Shown: piece by piece, positions 1 through 9,437 of the stretch
Numbering within the stretch: the first letter of the stretch is position 1
How the letters are laid out: every line of letters starts with the position of its first letter
NCBI RefSeq assembly: GCF_913063425.1
Contig: NZ_CAJXYK010000024.1
Location: 22,150-86,149 of the forward strand
From: an uncultured Thiohalocapsa sp.
Lineage (GTDB): Bacteria; Pseudomonadota; Gammaproteobacteria; Chromatiales; Chromatiaceae
Direction: 5' to 3'
DNA: 64,000 bases
Program-made: the position numbers and the translations under genes
Notes under the pieces: model-generated
The model's database searches: none
Told to the model about the DNA's origin: nothing
What the model saw: only the letters and a program-made list of their open reading frames with translations

Positions 1-1
1 C

Positions 2-49
2 GACGACCCCGAGGAAGCGCTGGAGCCCGCGCCCTGGCGCCCGCGCTGA
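2..49 (+). CDS. Possible C-terminal tail of a gene entering from the left edge
   Basis: Read in the second frame, the first bases encode DDPEEALEPAPWRPR followed by TGA. This acidic, proline-rich tail ends inside a strong inverted repeat, as a gene end often does, and it faces the convergent sulfatase gene. Only 15 codons are visible, so neither the family nor even the reality of the gene can be judged. Chance is a serious alternative in DNA this GC-rich. Confidence 0.25.
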   Translation, partial: DDPEEALEPAPWRPR

Positions 50-63
50 AGCACGGGCGCCAG
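34..63. terminator. Hairpin between convergent genes
   Basis: CTGGCGCCCG (34-43) and CGGGCGCCAG (54-63) form a perfect 10-bp stem with a 10-nt loop. It lies between the possible gene tail from the left and the stop codon of the sulfatase at 115-117. No T-run follows on either strand, so it is not a classic intrinsic terminator; it could still stop or stabilise transcripts from both sides. Confidence 0.45.
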
Positions 64-114
64 CGGGCCGAAGACGCGTGTCGCGTCCCACGGACGCGGC
101 GCTCGCCGGAGGGC

Positions 115-2922
115 TCAGTGCGGCCCACTCTGCAAGTGCTGGATCGGACTGCCGTCAACGGCGGTCGCCCGGGACGCCTCCAGTGTCTTGGCGTCCTCCG
201 GCGTGAGCTGCGGGCGGTCGACCGTGATGGTCAGCTTGTTGAGCTGGGCGGTGAGCGGGAACGGCGGCTTGTAGTCGGCGTCGTTGACCCCGGTCAGGGT
301 ATCCGAGCCGATGTCGAAGCTCTCGTCCCACTGCAGGATGATGGGCAGCGTGTGCTTGAGCTTCTGCGTCTGCACAACCTCGCCATCCACCTTGAGGACG
401 CCGGTGCCGGACTGTCCGATGCCGCTCATGTTGTTGTAGGCGAGGGTGCCATCGCCAAGGCCGTCGTACTGGAAGTCGAACTCGATGGTGTGCTGTCCGG
501 GGGAGAGCGCCTCTGGACCTTCCCACTTGACGCGCTTGAGGTTGATCAGGTTCCACAGGAAGACCGGCTTCCCATCGAGCAGGTAGAAACCGTAGCCGGC
601 AAAGCGCCCGCCCGAGGTGAGGATCATGCCCTCGGCGCCACCCGCCGGCACGGTGATGTCGGCCGTGATGGTGTAGGAGCTGTTGAGCAGAGACGGCGAG
701 TCACCCTGGGGCAGACCGACCATCGGGCGCGTGTAGACGAACGCGGTGCGCCCGGCGGTGATGTTCGGGCGCGGTGCGGCCATGCGTGCCGCCACCGATG
801 CATTGAGTGGAAACACCTGGTACTTCCTGGCTTCCGCGATGAACTTCTCCTTCAGCTCCGCCACCTTCTCCGGATGGTCGGCAGCGATGTCGTTGGACTG
901 GGTGAAGTCTTTGGTCAGGTCGTAGAGCTGGAAGGTTTGGTTGTTGAGCGGGTCGGGATTGGCCGCGCCGAAGGCTTGCCAGGGCGCCCGATTGACCTTG
1001 GTGCTCAGCAGCCAGCCGTCGTCGTACAGCGCCCACTGCCCCATCATCTCGAAGTACTGGGTCTGGTGGCGCGCCGGTGCGTCGGCGTTTTCGGCGTCGA
1101 AGGTGTAGGCGAAGCTGGTGCCCTCGATGGGTGCCTGCTCGATGCCGTCAACCTCCTCGGGTGCCGCGATGCCGGTGACCTCGAGGATAGTCGGCACGAC
1201 ATCGATGACATGGATGAACTGCTCGCGCAAAGCACCCTTGTCTTTGATGCGCGCCGGCCAGGCGACGACCATATTCTGGTTGATGGCGCCGAGCCGGGAG
1301 GCGTTCTGCTTGAACCAGTCGAAGGGCGTGTCGAAGGCCCAGGACCAGCCCGCGGACATGTGGTTGTAGGTCTCCTCGGTGCCCCAGACGTCGTACCACT
1401 GCATCTGGGTCTCCACCGGCATCTCATTGACGCCGTTGAAGAAGGCCACCTCGTTGGGGGTGCCGAGCGGGCCGCCCTCGGCGCTGGTGCCGTTGTCGCC
1501 GTTGATGTAGATGATCAGCGTGTTGTCGAGCCGACCCACGTCCTCGAAGGCCTGGACCACACGGCCGATCTCGTGGTCGGTGTAAGCGGCGTAGGCGGCA
1601 AAGACCTCCACCTGACGGATGAAGAGCTTCTTCTCGTCATCGGTGAGCTGGTCCCAGGGCTTCAGCAGCTCATCCGGCCAGGGCGTGAGCTGCGAATCCT
1701 CCGGAATCACGCCGAGCCGTTTCTGGTTCTCGAAGATCGTCTGGCGCAGCGCCTCGTAGCCGTCATCGAACAGGTTCATGGCCTGGATCTTCTCGACCCA
1801 TGCCTGCGTGGGGTGGTGCGGCGCGTGCGTGGCACCCGGCGCATACTTGATGAACAGCGGCTTGGACGGATCGGTCTGATGCACCCGGTAGATGTAATCG
1901 ATGGCGTCATCGGCCATGCCGGTGATCAGGTTCCAGGTCCCCTCCTTGCCGTCGAAGGGATAGATCTGTGTGGTGTTGCGGAACAGGTTCGGCTGCCATT
2001 GGTTGGCGTCGCCGCCGACGAAGCCGTAGAAGTACTCGAAGCCCATGCCCGTGGGCCACTTGTCGAAGGGACCCGCCTGGCTGGCGGCGAAGGCCGGCGT
2101 GTTGTGGTCCTTGCCGAACCAGGCCGTGGCGTAGCCGTTCTCCAGCAGGATGCGACCGATGGTGGCCTTGTCCTCGGCAATGATGCTGTTGTAGCCGGGA
2201 TAGCCGGTGGACTGTTCCGAGATCACGCCGAAGCCGGCGGAATGGTGATTGCGGCCGGTGATCAGCGCCGCCCGCGTCGGCGAGCACAGGGCGGTGGAGA
2301 AGACGCGGTTGTAGCGCAGCCCCGCGTTGGCGATCTGGTCCATGGTCGGCGTCGGGATGACGCCGCCGAAGGTGCTCGGCACGCCGAAGCCGGCGTCATC
2401 GGTGATGATCAGCAGGATGTTCGGTGCCTCCTTGGGCGGCGCGATGCGCGGCGCCCACCAAGGCGTCGAGCTGAGCGCATCGTCCTTGATCACGCCGCCG
2501 AAGGGCGGTGCGGGTGCCGGGAGCTGCTCGCCGCTGATGGTCGCCGTGGCGTCGGGTGCGCCCATCGTGCCGGCGATCACCTCATAGCCCGCGGCATCCG
2601 CACTCGCGGCGCCCGCTGCTGCCGGCATACCCTGTCCCGGGATCGCGAGCTGCTGGCCCACGTCGATGACGTCAGTGCTCAGGTCGTTCTTTGCCTTCAA
2701 CGCTGCGAGTGACACACCGAAGCGCGCGGCGATATCGGACAGGTCGTCGCCTGCTGCGACCTCGTAGGTGGACGTGTCAGGGTTGTAGGCGCCTTGCGCA
2801 TGGGGACGGGCGCCTTGGTCCTCGGCCGCCGCGGCGGTGGCGAACAGCAGCACCAGGCCCAGCGCGGCGGCGGTGAATCCACCTCGCCCCGGGCCGACGG
2901 CGAGCATCGGATCGAACATCAT
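115..2922 (-). CDS. Exported arylsulfatase with N-terminal LysM domain
   Basis: This 935-residue protein is predicted to hydrolyse sulfate esters outside the cytoplasm. A signal peptide occupies about residues 1-33 (ends FATAAAA). A LysM-like glycan-binding module follows at about 52-96 (TYEVAAGDDLSDIAARFGV...). The sulfatase domain starts near residue 165. LLIITDDAGFG supplies metal-binding Asp175 and Asp176, and ALCSPTRAALITGRN contains the C-x-P-x-R motif whose Cys213 would be converted to formylglycine. The C-terminal 200 residues look like a beta-rich accessory domain, as in large arylsulfatases. GAGGAG lies ahead of the tandem ATGs, supporting the start. No sulfatase-maturing enzyme is encoded nearby. 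LysM fused to a sulfatase suggests attachment to peptidoglycan or another glycan; the substrate is unknown. Confidence 0.88.
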   Translation of the reverse strand: MMFDPMLAVGPGRGGFTAAALGLVLLFATAAAAEDQGARPHAQGAYNPDTSTYEVAAGDDLSDIAARFGVSLAALKAKNDLSTDVIDVGQQLAIPGQGMPAAAGAASADAAGYEVIAGTMGAPDATATISGEQLPAPAPPFGGVIKDDALSSTPWWAPRIAPPKEAPNILLIITDDAGFGVPSTFGGVIPTPTMDQIANAGLRYNRVFSTALCSPTRAALITGRNHHSAGFGVISEQSTGYPGYNSIIAEDKATIGRILLENGYATAWFGKDHNTPAFAASQAGPFDKWPTGMGFEYFYGFVGGDANQWQPNLFRNTTQIYPFDGKEGTWNLITGMADDAIDYIYRVHQTDPSKPLFIKYAPGATHAPHHPTQAWVEKIQAMNLFDDGYEALRQTIFENQKRLGVIPEDSQLTPWPDELLKPWDQLTDDEKKLFIRQVEVFAAYAAYTDHEIGRVVQAFEDVGRLDNTLIIYINGDNGTSAEGGPLGTPNEVAFFNGVNEMPVETQMQWYDVWGTEETYNHMSAGWSWAFDTPFDWFKQNASRLGAINQNMVVAWPARIKDKGALREQFIHVIDVVPTILEVTGIAAPEEVDGIEQAPIEGTSFAYTFDAENADAPARHQTQYFEMMGQWALYDDGWLLSTKVNRAPWQAFGAANPDPLNNQTFQLYDLTKDFTQSNDIAADHPEKVAELKEKFIAEARKYQVFPLNASVAARMAAPRPNITAGRTAFVYTRPMVGLPQGDSPSLLNSSYTITADITVPAGGAEGMILTSGGRFAGYGFYLLDGKPVFLWNLINLKRVKWEGPEALSPGQHTIEFDFQYDGLGDGTLAYNNMSGIGQSGTGVLKVDGEVVQTQKLKHTLPIILQWDESFDIGSDTLTGVNDADYKPPFPLTAQLNKLTITVDRPQLTPEDAKTLEASRATAVDGSPIQHLQSGPH

Positions 2923-3025
2923 GGAGTCTCCTCGTTTGGCTCAGTGGGACGGTCAATCGAGACAAGGGGCACGCCGGGTGCTCCGCTGATCGGTGCGGTG
3001 CGGCCGCGAAAACCCATGGCATCGA

Positions 3026-3409
3026 TCAGGGTTGGTTGGGGATGTAGGCATACGCCTTGGGTACGTCCATGCCCTTGATGGTGAACGCCTGATCGCTCCA
3101 GAAGCTGCCGAGCTTGACGGTCTCGCCGGCCGGATACTCGCCGACGCGGCCATCGCCGCTGCTCATGACTTCGTAGCTGCCTTCTCCCGGCGGCATCTTC
3201 AGGTAGACGGTGCAGGGGCTGGAGTTGCAGGTGCCGGTGTCGCCCGGCGCGAGCGTGATCTCGTCGAAGCCCGAAATATCCTTGTCGCCGGCCTGAAGCG
3301 TCGCAGCACTGCCGATCAGCAAGCAGAGCAGCGCGCCCGTGAGCACGCCCGGCAGCATGCGGTTGCCAATGGCATTGATGTGGACATCATGCTGGTTGTG
3401 CTTCTTCAT
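3026..3409 (-). CDS. Small exported hypothetical protein
   Basis: This 127-residue protein belongs to no family I recognise. The start is set by GGAGG seven bases before ATG; a longer reading exists upstream but lacks such a site. After a charged, His-rich leader (MKKHNQHDVHIN) comes a hydrophobic stretch ending in LQAGDKD, which looks like a signal peptide. The mature part carries a Cys pair (GTCNSSPC) that could form a disulfide, and it is otherwise small, acidic and beta-prone. It sits about 100 bp upstream of the LysM-sulfatase on the same strand, so the two may be co-transcribed. A periplasmic or secreted location is inferred. Confidence 0.6.
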   Translation of the reverse strand: MKKHNQHDVHINAIGNRMLPGVLTGALLCLLIGSAATLQAGDKDISGFDEITLAPGDTGTCNSSPCTVYLKMPPGEGSYEVMSSGDGRVGEYPAGETVKLGSFWSDQAFTIKGMDVPKAYAYIPNQP

Positions 3410-3581
3410 CGGGTGTCCTCCGTCAGGGTGGTGATCGAGCGCTTGACGACTCAGTGCGAAATGCAATCCAGGTGCTCCAACAGCTTGATCGTCCAGGGGC
3501 CGGGCTGATCGCGCCGCGGTGGCCGCTGCACCCAGGGGGGCCGGTGCGCGGCCGATTGTCGGATCCAGGTGCCGCAGGCGC

Positions 3582-4430
3582 TCACCAGCGGAAGCCGATG
3601 CCAAGGCCCGGCCCGTGCAGCGTCAGATCCATGTCATTCGTGTCGAGCTCATAGCCGATGGCGCGGTAGGCGAGGGTCACCTCGCCCCAGTCGAACCGGT
3701 AGCCGAGCCCGAGCATGGCCTGCCAGGTCCAGTTGGAGCCGGCGGTGCCGATGTCTGCGTAGTAGGGGACGTACCAGTCGGAGCCGGGAAACAGGATATG
3801 CCCGCGTGCGCCGATGATCCCGTCCCAGAGGTCCTGGTCCAGCGAAACCTTAGGCTGGCGGAGAAAGCGTCCGTCCTCGCCCAGCAGGGTGAGCTCCAGG
3901 TCGCTGGTGATGCTCAGGTAACGGAACCCCGCCATCAGGTCGAGATCGAAGGTCGGCCGCTCCACGACCCGGTAGCCCGCGGCGAGTGTCCATGCGGTGG
4001 TGCTGAGATCCGTTCTGGCCTTACGGGAGATGTCGGCATCCAGATTGCCGCGCGGTCCGGAGACGCGACGCAGCGTCGTCTGCGACTGCGCGAAGCTCGT
4101 ATAGAGCACGTCGGTGTAGACCGACCATGGCCCCTTGCGGGCCTCGCCCATGGCCATGACGGCCATGTTCAGGTTCTCAAGGTAATCCCTCGGGCCGAGG
4201 TCGGTGCTGATGCTGACGGGGCCGAGCTCGTCACCGTTGGCATTGCGCAGGCTCCGCACGCTGATCTGCGCACTGGCATCCACGGCGGGGAGCCAGAGGT
4301 AGGGCGTCGCCTGGAACTGCCAGTCGGTGGCGCCCGTGTCCGCCGCCGCGAGATGGACCCCTGCGCCCATGCAGAGCGCCGCCAGGGCGGGCAGTACCGG
4401 GGTGCGCAACGGCAAGGAGATCTTGAGCAT
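3582..4430 (-). CDS. Outer-membrane beta-barrel protein
   Basis: This 282-residue protein has a signal peptide at about residues 1-30 (LPALAALCMGAGVHLAAAD). The rest consists of alternating aromatic and polar strands typical of small outer-membrane barrels, such as ATPYLWLPAVDASAQI and LGLGYRFDWGEVTLAYRAIGY. It ends in GIGFRW, the aromatic C-terminus recognised by the BAM assembly machinery. The start at 4430 was preferred to an in-frame ATG at 4613 because the signal peptide begins here; the ribosome site (GAGACAGG) is modest. It lies upstream of the small exported protein and the sulfatase on the same strand. The function (porin, channel or structural) cannot be deduced. Confidence 0.72.
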   Translation of the reverse strand: MLKISLPLRTPVLPALAALCMGAGVHLAAADTGATDWQFQATPYLWLPAVDASAQISVRSLRNANGDELGPVSISTDLGPRDYLENLNMAVMAMGEARKGPWSVYTDVLYTSFAQSQTTLRRVSGPRGNLDADISRKARTDLSTTAWTLAAGYRVVERPTFDLDLMAGFRYLSITSDLELTLLGEDGRFLRQPKVSLDQDLWDGIIGARGHILFPGSDWYVPYYADIGTAGSNWTWQAMLGLGYRFDWGEVTLAYRAIGYELDTNDMDLTLHGPGLGIGFRW

Positions 4431-4681
4431 ACCTGTCTCACTGGGGCGGTCTCGCGACGCGCTGCGGCACAGCATCGCTGCGGTGCCGACGCCGGGCGGG
4501 CGAGCACAAAAGGAGCCGAGAGTCGCTCCAGGGGTATTCCCCGAACGGCCTAACGGGATGCTAGTCCAGCGATCCGGGTCGGGATTGATCTTTCGCGACA
4601 GAATCGCGTGCACACCCTGAAATCGGCATCAGGGCAGGTCGCGGCGTTCGATGGCAGCGGGGTCGGGGCGGGCCGGGTGGA

Positions 4682-5746
4682 TCAGGCGGCACCATGGCGT
4701 GAACGCCAGCGGATGGCAGTGGTGCCGGACCAGCGTCGGAAGGCGTGGCCGAACGCGGCAGCACTGCCGTAGCCGAGGGCCAGGGCGATGTCGTTGGCCG
4801 GCAGACGGGTGTCGCGCAGCAGCTGGCGTGCAATGGCATAGCGTGTTGCCTCCAGCACGGCCTTGAAGCTGGTGCCCTCGGCGCGCAGGCGGCGGTTCAG
4901 GGTACGCGGATGCAGTGCGAAGAGCCGCGCGATGCCCGCCAGATCCGTCGCCTCCACCTCGCCGCTCATGAAGAGCCGGTACAGCACCCGCTGGACCTGG
5001 TCCGCCAGTCGGGCGTCTGCGCGTGTCTCCAAGGCCGCCAGCTGACGCAGGGCCGCGGCGTAGGCCAGGGGATCGGCCTCTGGACACGGTCGCTTCAGGT
5101 CCGCCGCCGGAAACACGACGGCGGCCTGCTGCGCCCCGAAGCGCAGCGGCGCACGGTACAGCTGCCGGTATGGCGTCAGCAGGGCCGGCGCAGTGCGGAA
5201 CAGGCGCACCTCGGTGGCGCGCCAACCGGGCCCCGCCAGCTCCCGCAGGATGTTCTGCATCACCGCGAGCGCGCAGTCGTAGATGTGCTGCGTCCCCAAG
5301 ACGTCCGCGCAGTCGATGCTGTAACCGAACAGGGCATGCGGCCCGGCCTCCCACAGCGCCGGCACCGCGCCGCGGTCGTGCAGGTGCAGATGCAGGATCA
5401 GTGCGCGCAGGGCCGAGCCCACGTCCGGCGCCAAACGCACCGCCCGCCCGAGGAGCCCGAGCACGTCCAGCCCATGGTGGCGGCAGAGCGTCAGGCCAAG
5501 GCAGGGATTGCCGGTGTCGGCGGCCGCCTGCGTCAGCAGCCGGCCCACGGTGGTGAAGCCGATGCTGTTCTCCGGGTCAGTGAAGCGCGCCGGGTCCACG
5601 CCGGCCGCGCGGATGGTCACATGCGGGTCGCGGCCGTGGCCGGCGAGCAGTTGCGGCAAGCCCAAGAGCGGGGCCATGCGCACCTCGCCCGCTGCGATAA
5701 GGCCCGCCCCTGCGTGGCAGGGCAGGCAGCCGGTGGGCCTGTCCAT
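4682..5746 (-). CDS. AraC-family transcriptional regulator
   Basis: This 354-residue regulator has an N-terminal ligand-binding half of the arabinose-binding/OruR type and a C-terminal AraC double helix-turn-helix (about residues 255-345). The second half contains DIALALGYGSAAAFGHAFRRWSG, close to the AraC signature. Its ATG overlaps the stop codon of the upstream amidohydrolase gene (TAATG), so the two are translationally coupled. That overlap decides the start, although an internal Met24 (5677) would also give a good N-terminus. The coupling suggests that the regulator controls, or senses the product of, the amidohydrolase. The effector is unknown. Confidence 0.82.
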   Translation of the reverse strand: MDRPTGCLPCHAGAGLIAAGEVRMAPLLGLPQLLAGHGRDPHVTIRAAGVDPARFTDPENSIGFTTVGRLLTQAAADTGNPCLGLTLCRHHGLDVLGLLGRAVRLAPDVGSALRALILHLHLHDRGAVPALWEAGPHALFGYSIDCADVLGTQHIYDCALAVMQNILRELAGPGWRATEVRLFRTAPALLTPYRQLYRAPLRFGAQQAAVVFPAADLKRPCPEADPLAYAAALRQLAALETRADARLADQVQRVLYRLFMSGEVEATDLAGIARLFALHPRTLNRRLRAEGTSFKAVLEATRYAIARQLLRDTRLPANDIALALGYGSAAAFGHAFRRWSGTTAIRWRSRHGAA

Positions 5747-7680
5747 TACGCATCTCCGCCGCCGCGGGCTGCGTGCGCCTGTCGTTCTGCGTCGGCCGCG
5801 TTTCCACCCGTGGCGTTCCGGTCCCTGGCGTTCTGCTCAGCGGCAGCATTAGGGCCTGGCGGCACCGGCTGCACGCGCCCGTCCAGCATGGTGCCCCAGA
5901 CGGGGATGTCCTTGATCCAGGTGGCGGGCACGTCCAGCGGGCTCGCCGCCAGAATGGTCAGGTTGGCGCGCTTGCCCACGGCGATGGAGCCGATGCTGTC
6001 CTCCTGGCGGAGGGCATGCGCCGCGCCCAGGGTCACCGCCCGCAGCGCCGCTGCCCGCGGCAGCTGGTGCGCCGGCCCCGGAATGCGGCCCTCGGCGGTG
6101 AGCCGGTTCACAGCGGCCCAGACCAGCAGCAGCGGCTGCGCCGGCGCCATGGGCATATCGGAGCCGAACGACAGCGGGACGGCGTGCTCCAGCACCGTCG
6201 CCAGCGGCACCATGGCCGCTGCGCGCTCGGGGTCCATGCCGCCGGGGCTGCCGGGCCTGGTGCGGCGGCCGGCCAGCATGGAGAGCGCATGCGGATTGGC
6301 GCCGATGCTGCCGCCGAGGGCCGCCCATCTTTCCACCTGATCAGGCGCCGCGAACACCAAGGACGTGAGCCGGGTGCGGTGGTCCTCGCGGGGGGCACGT
6401 GCCATGGCCTGCTCCAGGCTCGTGAGGGCCAGCGCCACGGCGGCCTCGCCGTGGGCCTGGACGTGGATCTGCCAGCCGGCATCCCAATAGCTCTGGAAGG
6501 CGGCGTCGAAGGCGGCGGGCTCCATCGCCCAGGCACCTGCCCGCTCGCTGCGGTCGCCCTGTTGCATTTGCCCGCTCAGGGGATCGCCGTCGGTGGCGAG
6601 CCATACCTGCTGGGGCAGATGGCGGAGGCGGCGGTCCGCCCTGGTGGTGAGCGTGCGGGTGGTGTCGACGAGGGCGGCGGCGGCCGCCGGTGTGGTCGGG
6701 GGATGGCGGGCGGCAATCGCCGTGCCGTCGCGGATGAAGCAGTGCTCGAAGGGGGTCGCCGAGTCGGCGTAGACGGCTGCCATGGCCTTGCGCAAGGGCG
6801 CGGATGCGAGGCCGCCCGGTGCGCAGACCGTGGTGATGCCGTGGCGGTGGTAGTAGGTCTCCGTGAGCTCCAGGCCCAGCTGCTGCTGCGCCGGCGTCGC
6901 GAGCAGGGGCGCCAGCCGGTCCAGGATGGCGAGGGCGCCCTGGCTTCGGAAGTGGCCCGCGTCGAGGTCGATGCCGTCCTGGGCCTCGGCGCCGAGCCCT
7001 GCCACCAGCGCCGCGTCGATGCCGGTGCGCTCAAGCGCCGCGCTGTTCAGATGAAAGGCGCGGCCGGCGCGATGCCAGATGATCACCGGGGCCGAAGACA
7101 TCAGCCCGTCCAGCAGGCGCCGGGACATGGGCCCGTGGAAGTCCTGGTGGTAGCCAAAGCTCAGAAAGGCACCGCTGCCCCCGCGGTGATGGTCCGCCAG
7201 TGCGTGCAACAGCCGCTCCTGGTAGGCCTCCGGGTCTCGCACCGCTGGGGAGAAGCCCGACGCGGTGGTCCAGTCGTCGATGGCGATGATGGTGCTGGCG
7301 AGCGCGAGCGCCGCAGCCAGTGGGTGCACCTGGGGGGCGATGAAGCCCGGCAGCAGCACCTTCCCGGCGAAGGTCTCGTCCAGCCGCGCATCCGGCCCGG
7401 CCGCGGCGGTCACCGCCTCCCGGCTGCCGACGGCGATGAAGCGCCCCTCGCGCACGGCGACGGCCTCCGCCTGTGGCTGCTCGGGGTCCATGGTGATGAT
7501 GTCCCGCGCGACATAGACGGTTGCCTGCGCCGGCGCTTCGGCGAGGGCGGACAGCGCCTGCAGGGTCACGGCCTGGGCCGGTGCCGCGGCGGCAGCCGGG
7601 GGACCGCTCAGAAACAGGGCCGCGAGCGCGAGCCGCACAGCGCTCCGAGCGCGGGCAGGGTGCGAGTGTCTCGGGCGCAT
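5746..7680 (-). CDS. Exported YtcJ-like amidohydrolase, atypical metal site
   Basis: This 644-residue protein of amidohydrolase family 3 (YtcJ-like) probably hydrolyses an unknown amide or ester. GGGGAG before ATG 7680 fixes the start, and a signal peptide covers about residues 1-33 (LALAALFLSGPPAAAAA). The fold begins near residue 54 with YVARDIITMDPEQPQAEAVA. The first metal motif is unusual: members normally read PGFIxxHxH, but here it is PGFIAPQVHP, with Gln117 in place of the first His and His119 retained. The late Asp motif survives as LSFGSDMPMA. The C-terminal tail (last 40 residues) is rich in Ala, Asn and Arg. It is coupled to the AraC-type regulator downstream. Loss of the His may change the metal content or reduce activity. 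Confidence 0.82.
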   Translation of the reverse strand: MRPRHSHPARARSAVRLALAALFLSGPPAAAAAPAQAVTLQALSALAEAPAQATVYVARDIITMDPEQPQAEAVAVREGRFIAVGSREAVTAAAGPDARLDETFAGKVLLPGFIAPQVHPLAAALALASTIIAIDDWTTASGFSPAVRDPEAYQERLLHALADHHRGGSGAFLSFGYHQDFHGPMSRRLLDGLMSSAPVIIWHRAGRAFHLNSAALERTGIDAALVAGLGAEAQDGIDLDAGHFRSQGALAILDRLAPLLATPAQQQLGLELTETYYHRHGITTVCAPGGLASAPLRKAMAAVYADSATPFEHCFIRDGTAIAARHPPTTPAAAAALVDTTRTLTTRADRRLRHLPQQVWLATDGDPLSGQMQQGDRSERAGAWAMEPAAFDAAFQSYWDAGWQIHVQAHGEAAVALALTSLEQAMARAPREDHRTRLTSLVFAAPDQVERWAALGGSIGANPHALSMLAGRRTRPGSPGGMDPERAAAMVPLATVLEHAVPLSFGSDMPMAPAQPLLLVWAAVNRLTAEGRIPGPAHQLPRAAALRAVTLGAAHALRQEDSIGSIAVGKRANLTILAASPLDVPATWIKDIPVWGTMLDGRVQPVPPGPNAAAEQNARDRNATGGNAADAERQAHAARGGGDA

Positions 7681-7854
7681 GGGCAGCTCCCCCGGCAGCG
7701 GCGGGATTCGCAGGTCGAGTCCGGAGTATAGGCCCCCGGTGCAATGCATCCAGGCGGCGGCTGCGCCGGTCATCGACCGCTGGTAACGCACGCTCGGTCG
7801 CAGCCGGGCGCAGCTGCCGACCCTGATCATCCGTGCATGCGGGCGGCGCCCGGC

Positions 7855-9309
7855 TCAATCGTGCTCGAAGGCCGCGGCGATGCGCCCGCCCACGTCCGGG
7901 TCGATCCTGCGCCAATACTCGAAGGCGCGCTCCAGCACCGGCTGGGTAACGCCGTCCTTCAGGTGGCCGACCACATTGCTCACCAGGCGCTCGCGGGCGG
8001 CGTCGTCCATCACGTGGCGCACCAGGTTGCCCGCCTGCACGAAGTCGTCATCCTCCCGGTGCGGCGTCTGCGCGGTGTGCATGAATTCGCCGCTCGCCGC
8101 CCAGCCCGCCTGGTAGGGCCAGCGCTCCGGGTCCGCGGCGGGTCCGCCCTTGGAGTTGGGTGCGTACACCGGGTCCTCGGACTTGATCACCCGCATGGCG
8201 CCCTCCTTGCTGTAGGCATGCACCGGCGCCTGCGGGCGATTCACCGGGATCTGCTTGTAATTGACGCCCATGCGGGCGCGGTGGGCATCCGCGTAGGAGA
8301 ACACCCGCGCGAGCAGCATCCGGTCCGGGCTGAAGCCGATGCCGGGGACGATGTTGTTGGGCTCGAAGGCGGCCTGCTCGATCTCGGTGTGATAGTCCGT
8401 CGGATTGCGGTCGAGCGTCATGCGGCCGACCTCCATCAGCGGGTAGTCGCCGTGGGGCCAGACCTTGGTGAGGTCGAAGGGGTTGAAGCGGTAGTCCGCG
8501 GCGTCCTCGAAGGGCATGATCTGCACTTTGAGTGTCCAGCTCGGATACTCGCCGCGCTTGATGGCCTCGTAGAGGTCGCGGGTGTGGTAGTCCGCGTCGG
8601 CGCCGGCCAGGCGGTCGGCCTCCTCCTGGGTCAGGTAATCGATGCCCTGGTCCGTCTTGAAGTGGTATTTCACCCAGAAGCGCTCGCCCTCGGCGTTCAC
8701 CCACAGGTAGGTGTGGCTGGAGTAGCCGTTCATGTGGCGCCAGGTCTTGGGGATGCCGCGGTCGCCCATGAGCCAGGTCACCTGGTGGGCCGTCTCCGGT
8801 GACAGCGTCCAGAAGTCCCACTGCATGTCATGGTCGCGCAGGTTGACGTCCGCGCGGCGCTTCTGAGAGCGGATGAAGGGTTGGAACTTCATCGGATCGC
8901 GGACGAAGAAGATGGGCGTGTTGTTGCCCACCATGTCGTAGTTGCCCTCGGGCGTGTAGAACTTCAGTGCGAAGCCGCGGGGGTCGCGCCAGGTGTCGGG
9001 GCTGCCCCGCTCGCCGGCGACGGTGGAGAAGCGCGCGAGCATTTCGGTGGTCGCGCCGGGCTGGAACAGCGCTGCCCTGGTGTAGGCACTGACGTCGTTG
9101 GTGACCTCGAAGCGTCCGTGGGCGCCGCCACCCTTGGCATGGGGCTGACGCTCCGGGATGCGCTCGCGGTTGAAATTCGCCATTTGCTCCAGTAGGTAAT
9201 GATCCTGGAGCAGGATGGGACCATCCGGCCCGACGGTAAGCGAGTATTCGTCACTCGGCACCGGAATGCCGGCGTCGGTGGTGGTGGGCTTGCGGCCGTC
9301 GTTGCTCAT
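7855..9309 (-). CDS. Monofunctional heme catalase (small subunit)
   Basis: This 484-residue protein decomposes hydrogen peroxide to water and oxygen in the cytoplasm. Catalytic His57 lies in [12 protein letters not shown], where most family members have Phe or Tyr instead of the second His. Asn130 lies in [10 protein letters not shown], and the proximal heme ligand Tyr339 lies in [14 protein letters not shown]. Length and architecture fit small-subunit (clade 3) catalases, without the flavodoxin-like tail of large ones. GGAG precedes the ATG at a good distance. No OxyR-type regulator is adjacent. A PfpI/DJ-1 gene lies 129 bp upstream on the same strand; both are plausible stress-response genes. 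Confidence 0.95.
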   Translation of the reverse strand: MSNDGRKPTTTDAGIPVPSDEYSLTVGPDGPILLQDHYLLEQMANFNRERIPERQPHAKGGGAHGRFEVTNDVSAYTRAALFQPGATTEMLARFSTVAGERGSPDTWRDPRGFALKFYTPEGNYDMVGNNTPIFFVRDPMKFQPFIRSQKRRADVNLRDHDMQWDFWTLSPETAHQVTWLMGDRGIPKTWRHMNGYSSHTYLWVNAEGERFWVKYHFKTDQGIDYLTQEEADRLAGADADYHTRDLYEAIKRGEYPSWTLKVQIMPFEDAADYRFNPFDLTKVWPHGDYPLMEVGRMTLDRNPTDYHTEIEQAAFEPNNIVPGIGFSPDRMLLARVFSYADAHRARMGVNYKQIPVNRPQAPVHAYSKEGAMRVIKSEDPVYAPNSKGGPAADPERWPYQAGWAASGEFMHTAQTPHREDDDFVQAGNLVRHVMDDAARERLVSNVVGHLKDGVTQPVLERAFEYWRRIDPDVGGRIAAAFEHD

Positions 9310-9416
9310 GTTGGGGCTCCGTCAGTGGTTGATTCTGGCGTCCTGCAAGGCGCCAGCGCAGTCTGATCTTGGGTGAGGATTGGGCGCGCTCGCTCGCGCT
9401 GCCGGCGAAAAGGCCA

Positions 9417-9430
9417 ATTGCGTTCGCAAT
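9417..9430. other. Short palindrome between the PfpI-like and catalase genes
   Basis: ATTGCG and CGCAAT form an inverted repeat around a 2-nt centre. It lies just after the PfpI-like gene and 108 bp ahead of the catalase start. It could be an operator or part of a weak terminator. It has no T-run and matches no operator I know. Confidence 0.2.
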
Positions 9431-9437
9431 AGGCGGC

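Noticed and set aside
118..2712. Long open frame opposite the arylsulfatase
   Set aside because: The sequence is Arg/Gly/Val-rich without any motif, while the minus strand has a full sulfatase with signal peptide and ribosome site. Long antisense frames are expected in DNA this rich in G and C; similar ones opposite the AraC, amidohydrolase, catalase and ATPase genes were dropped for the same reason.
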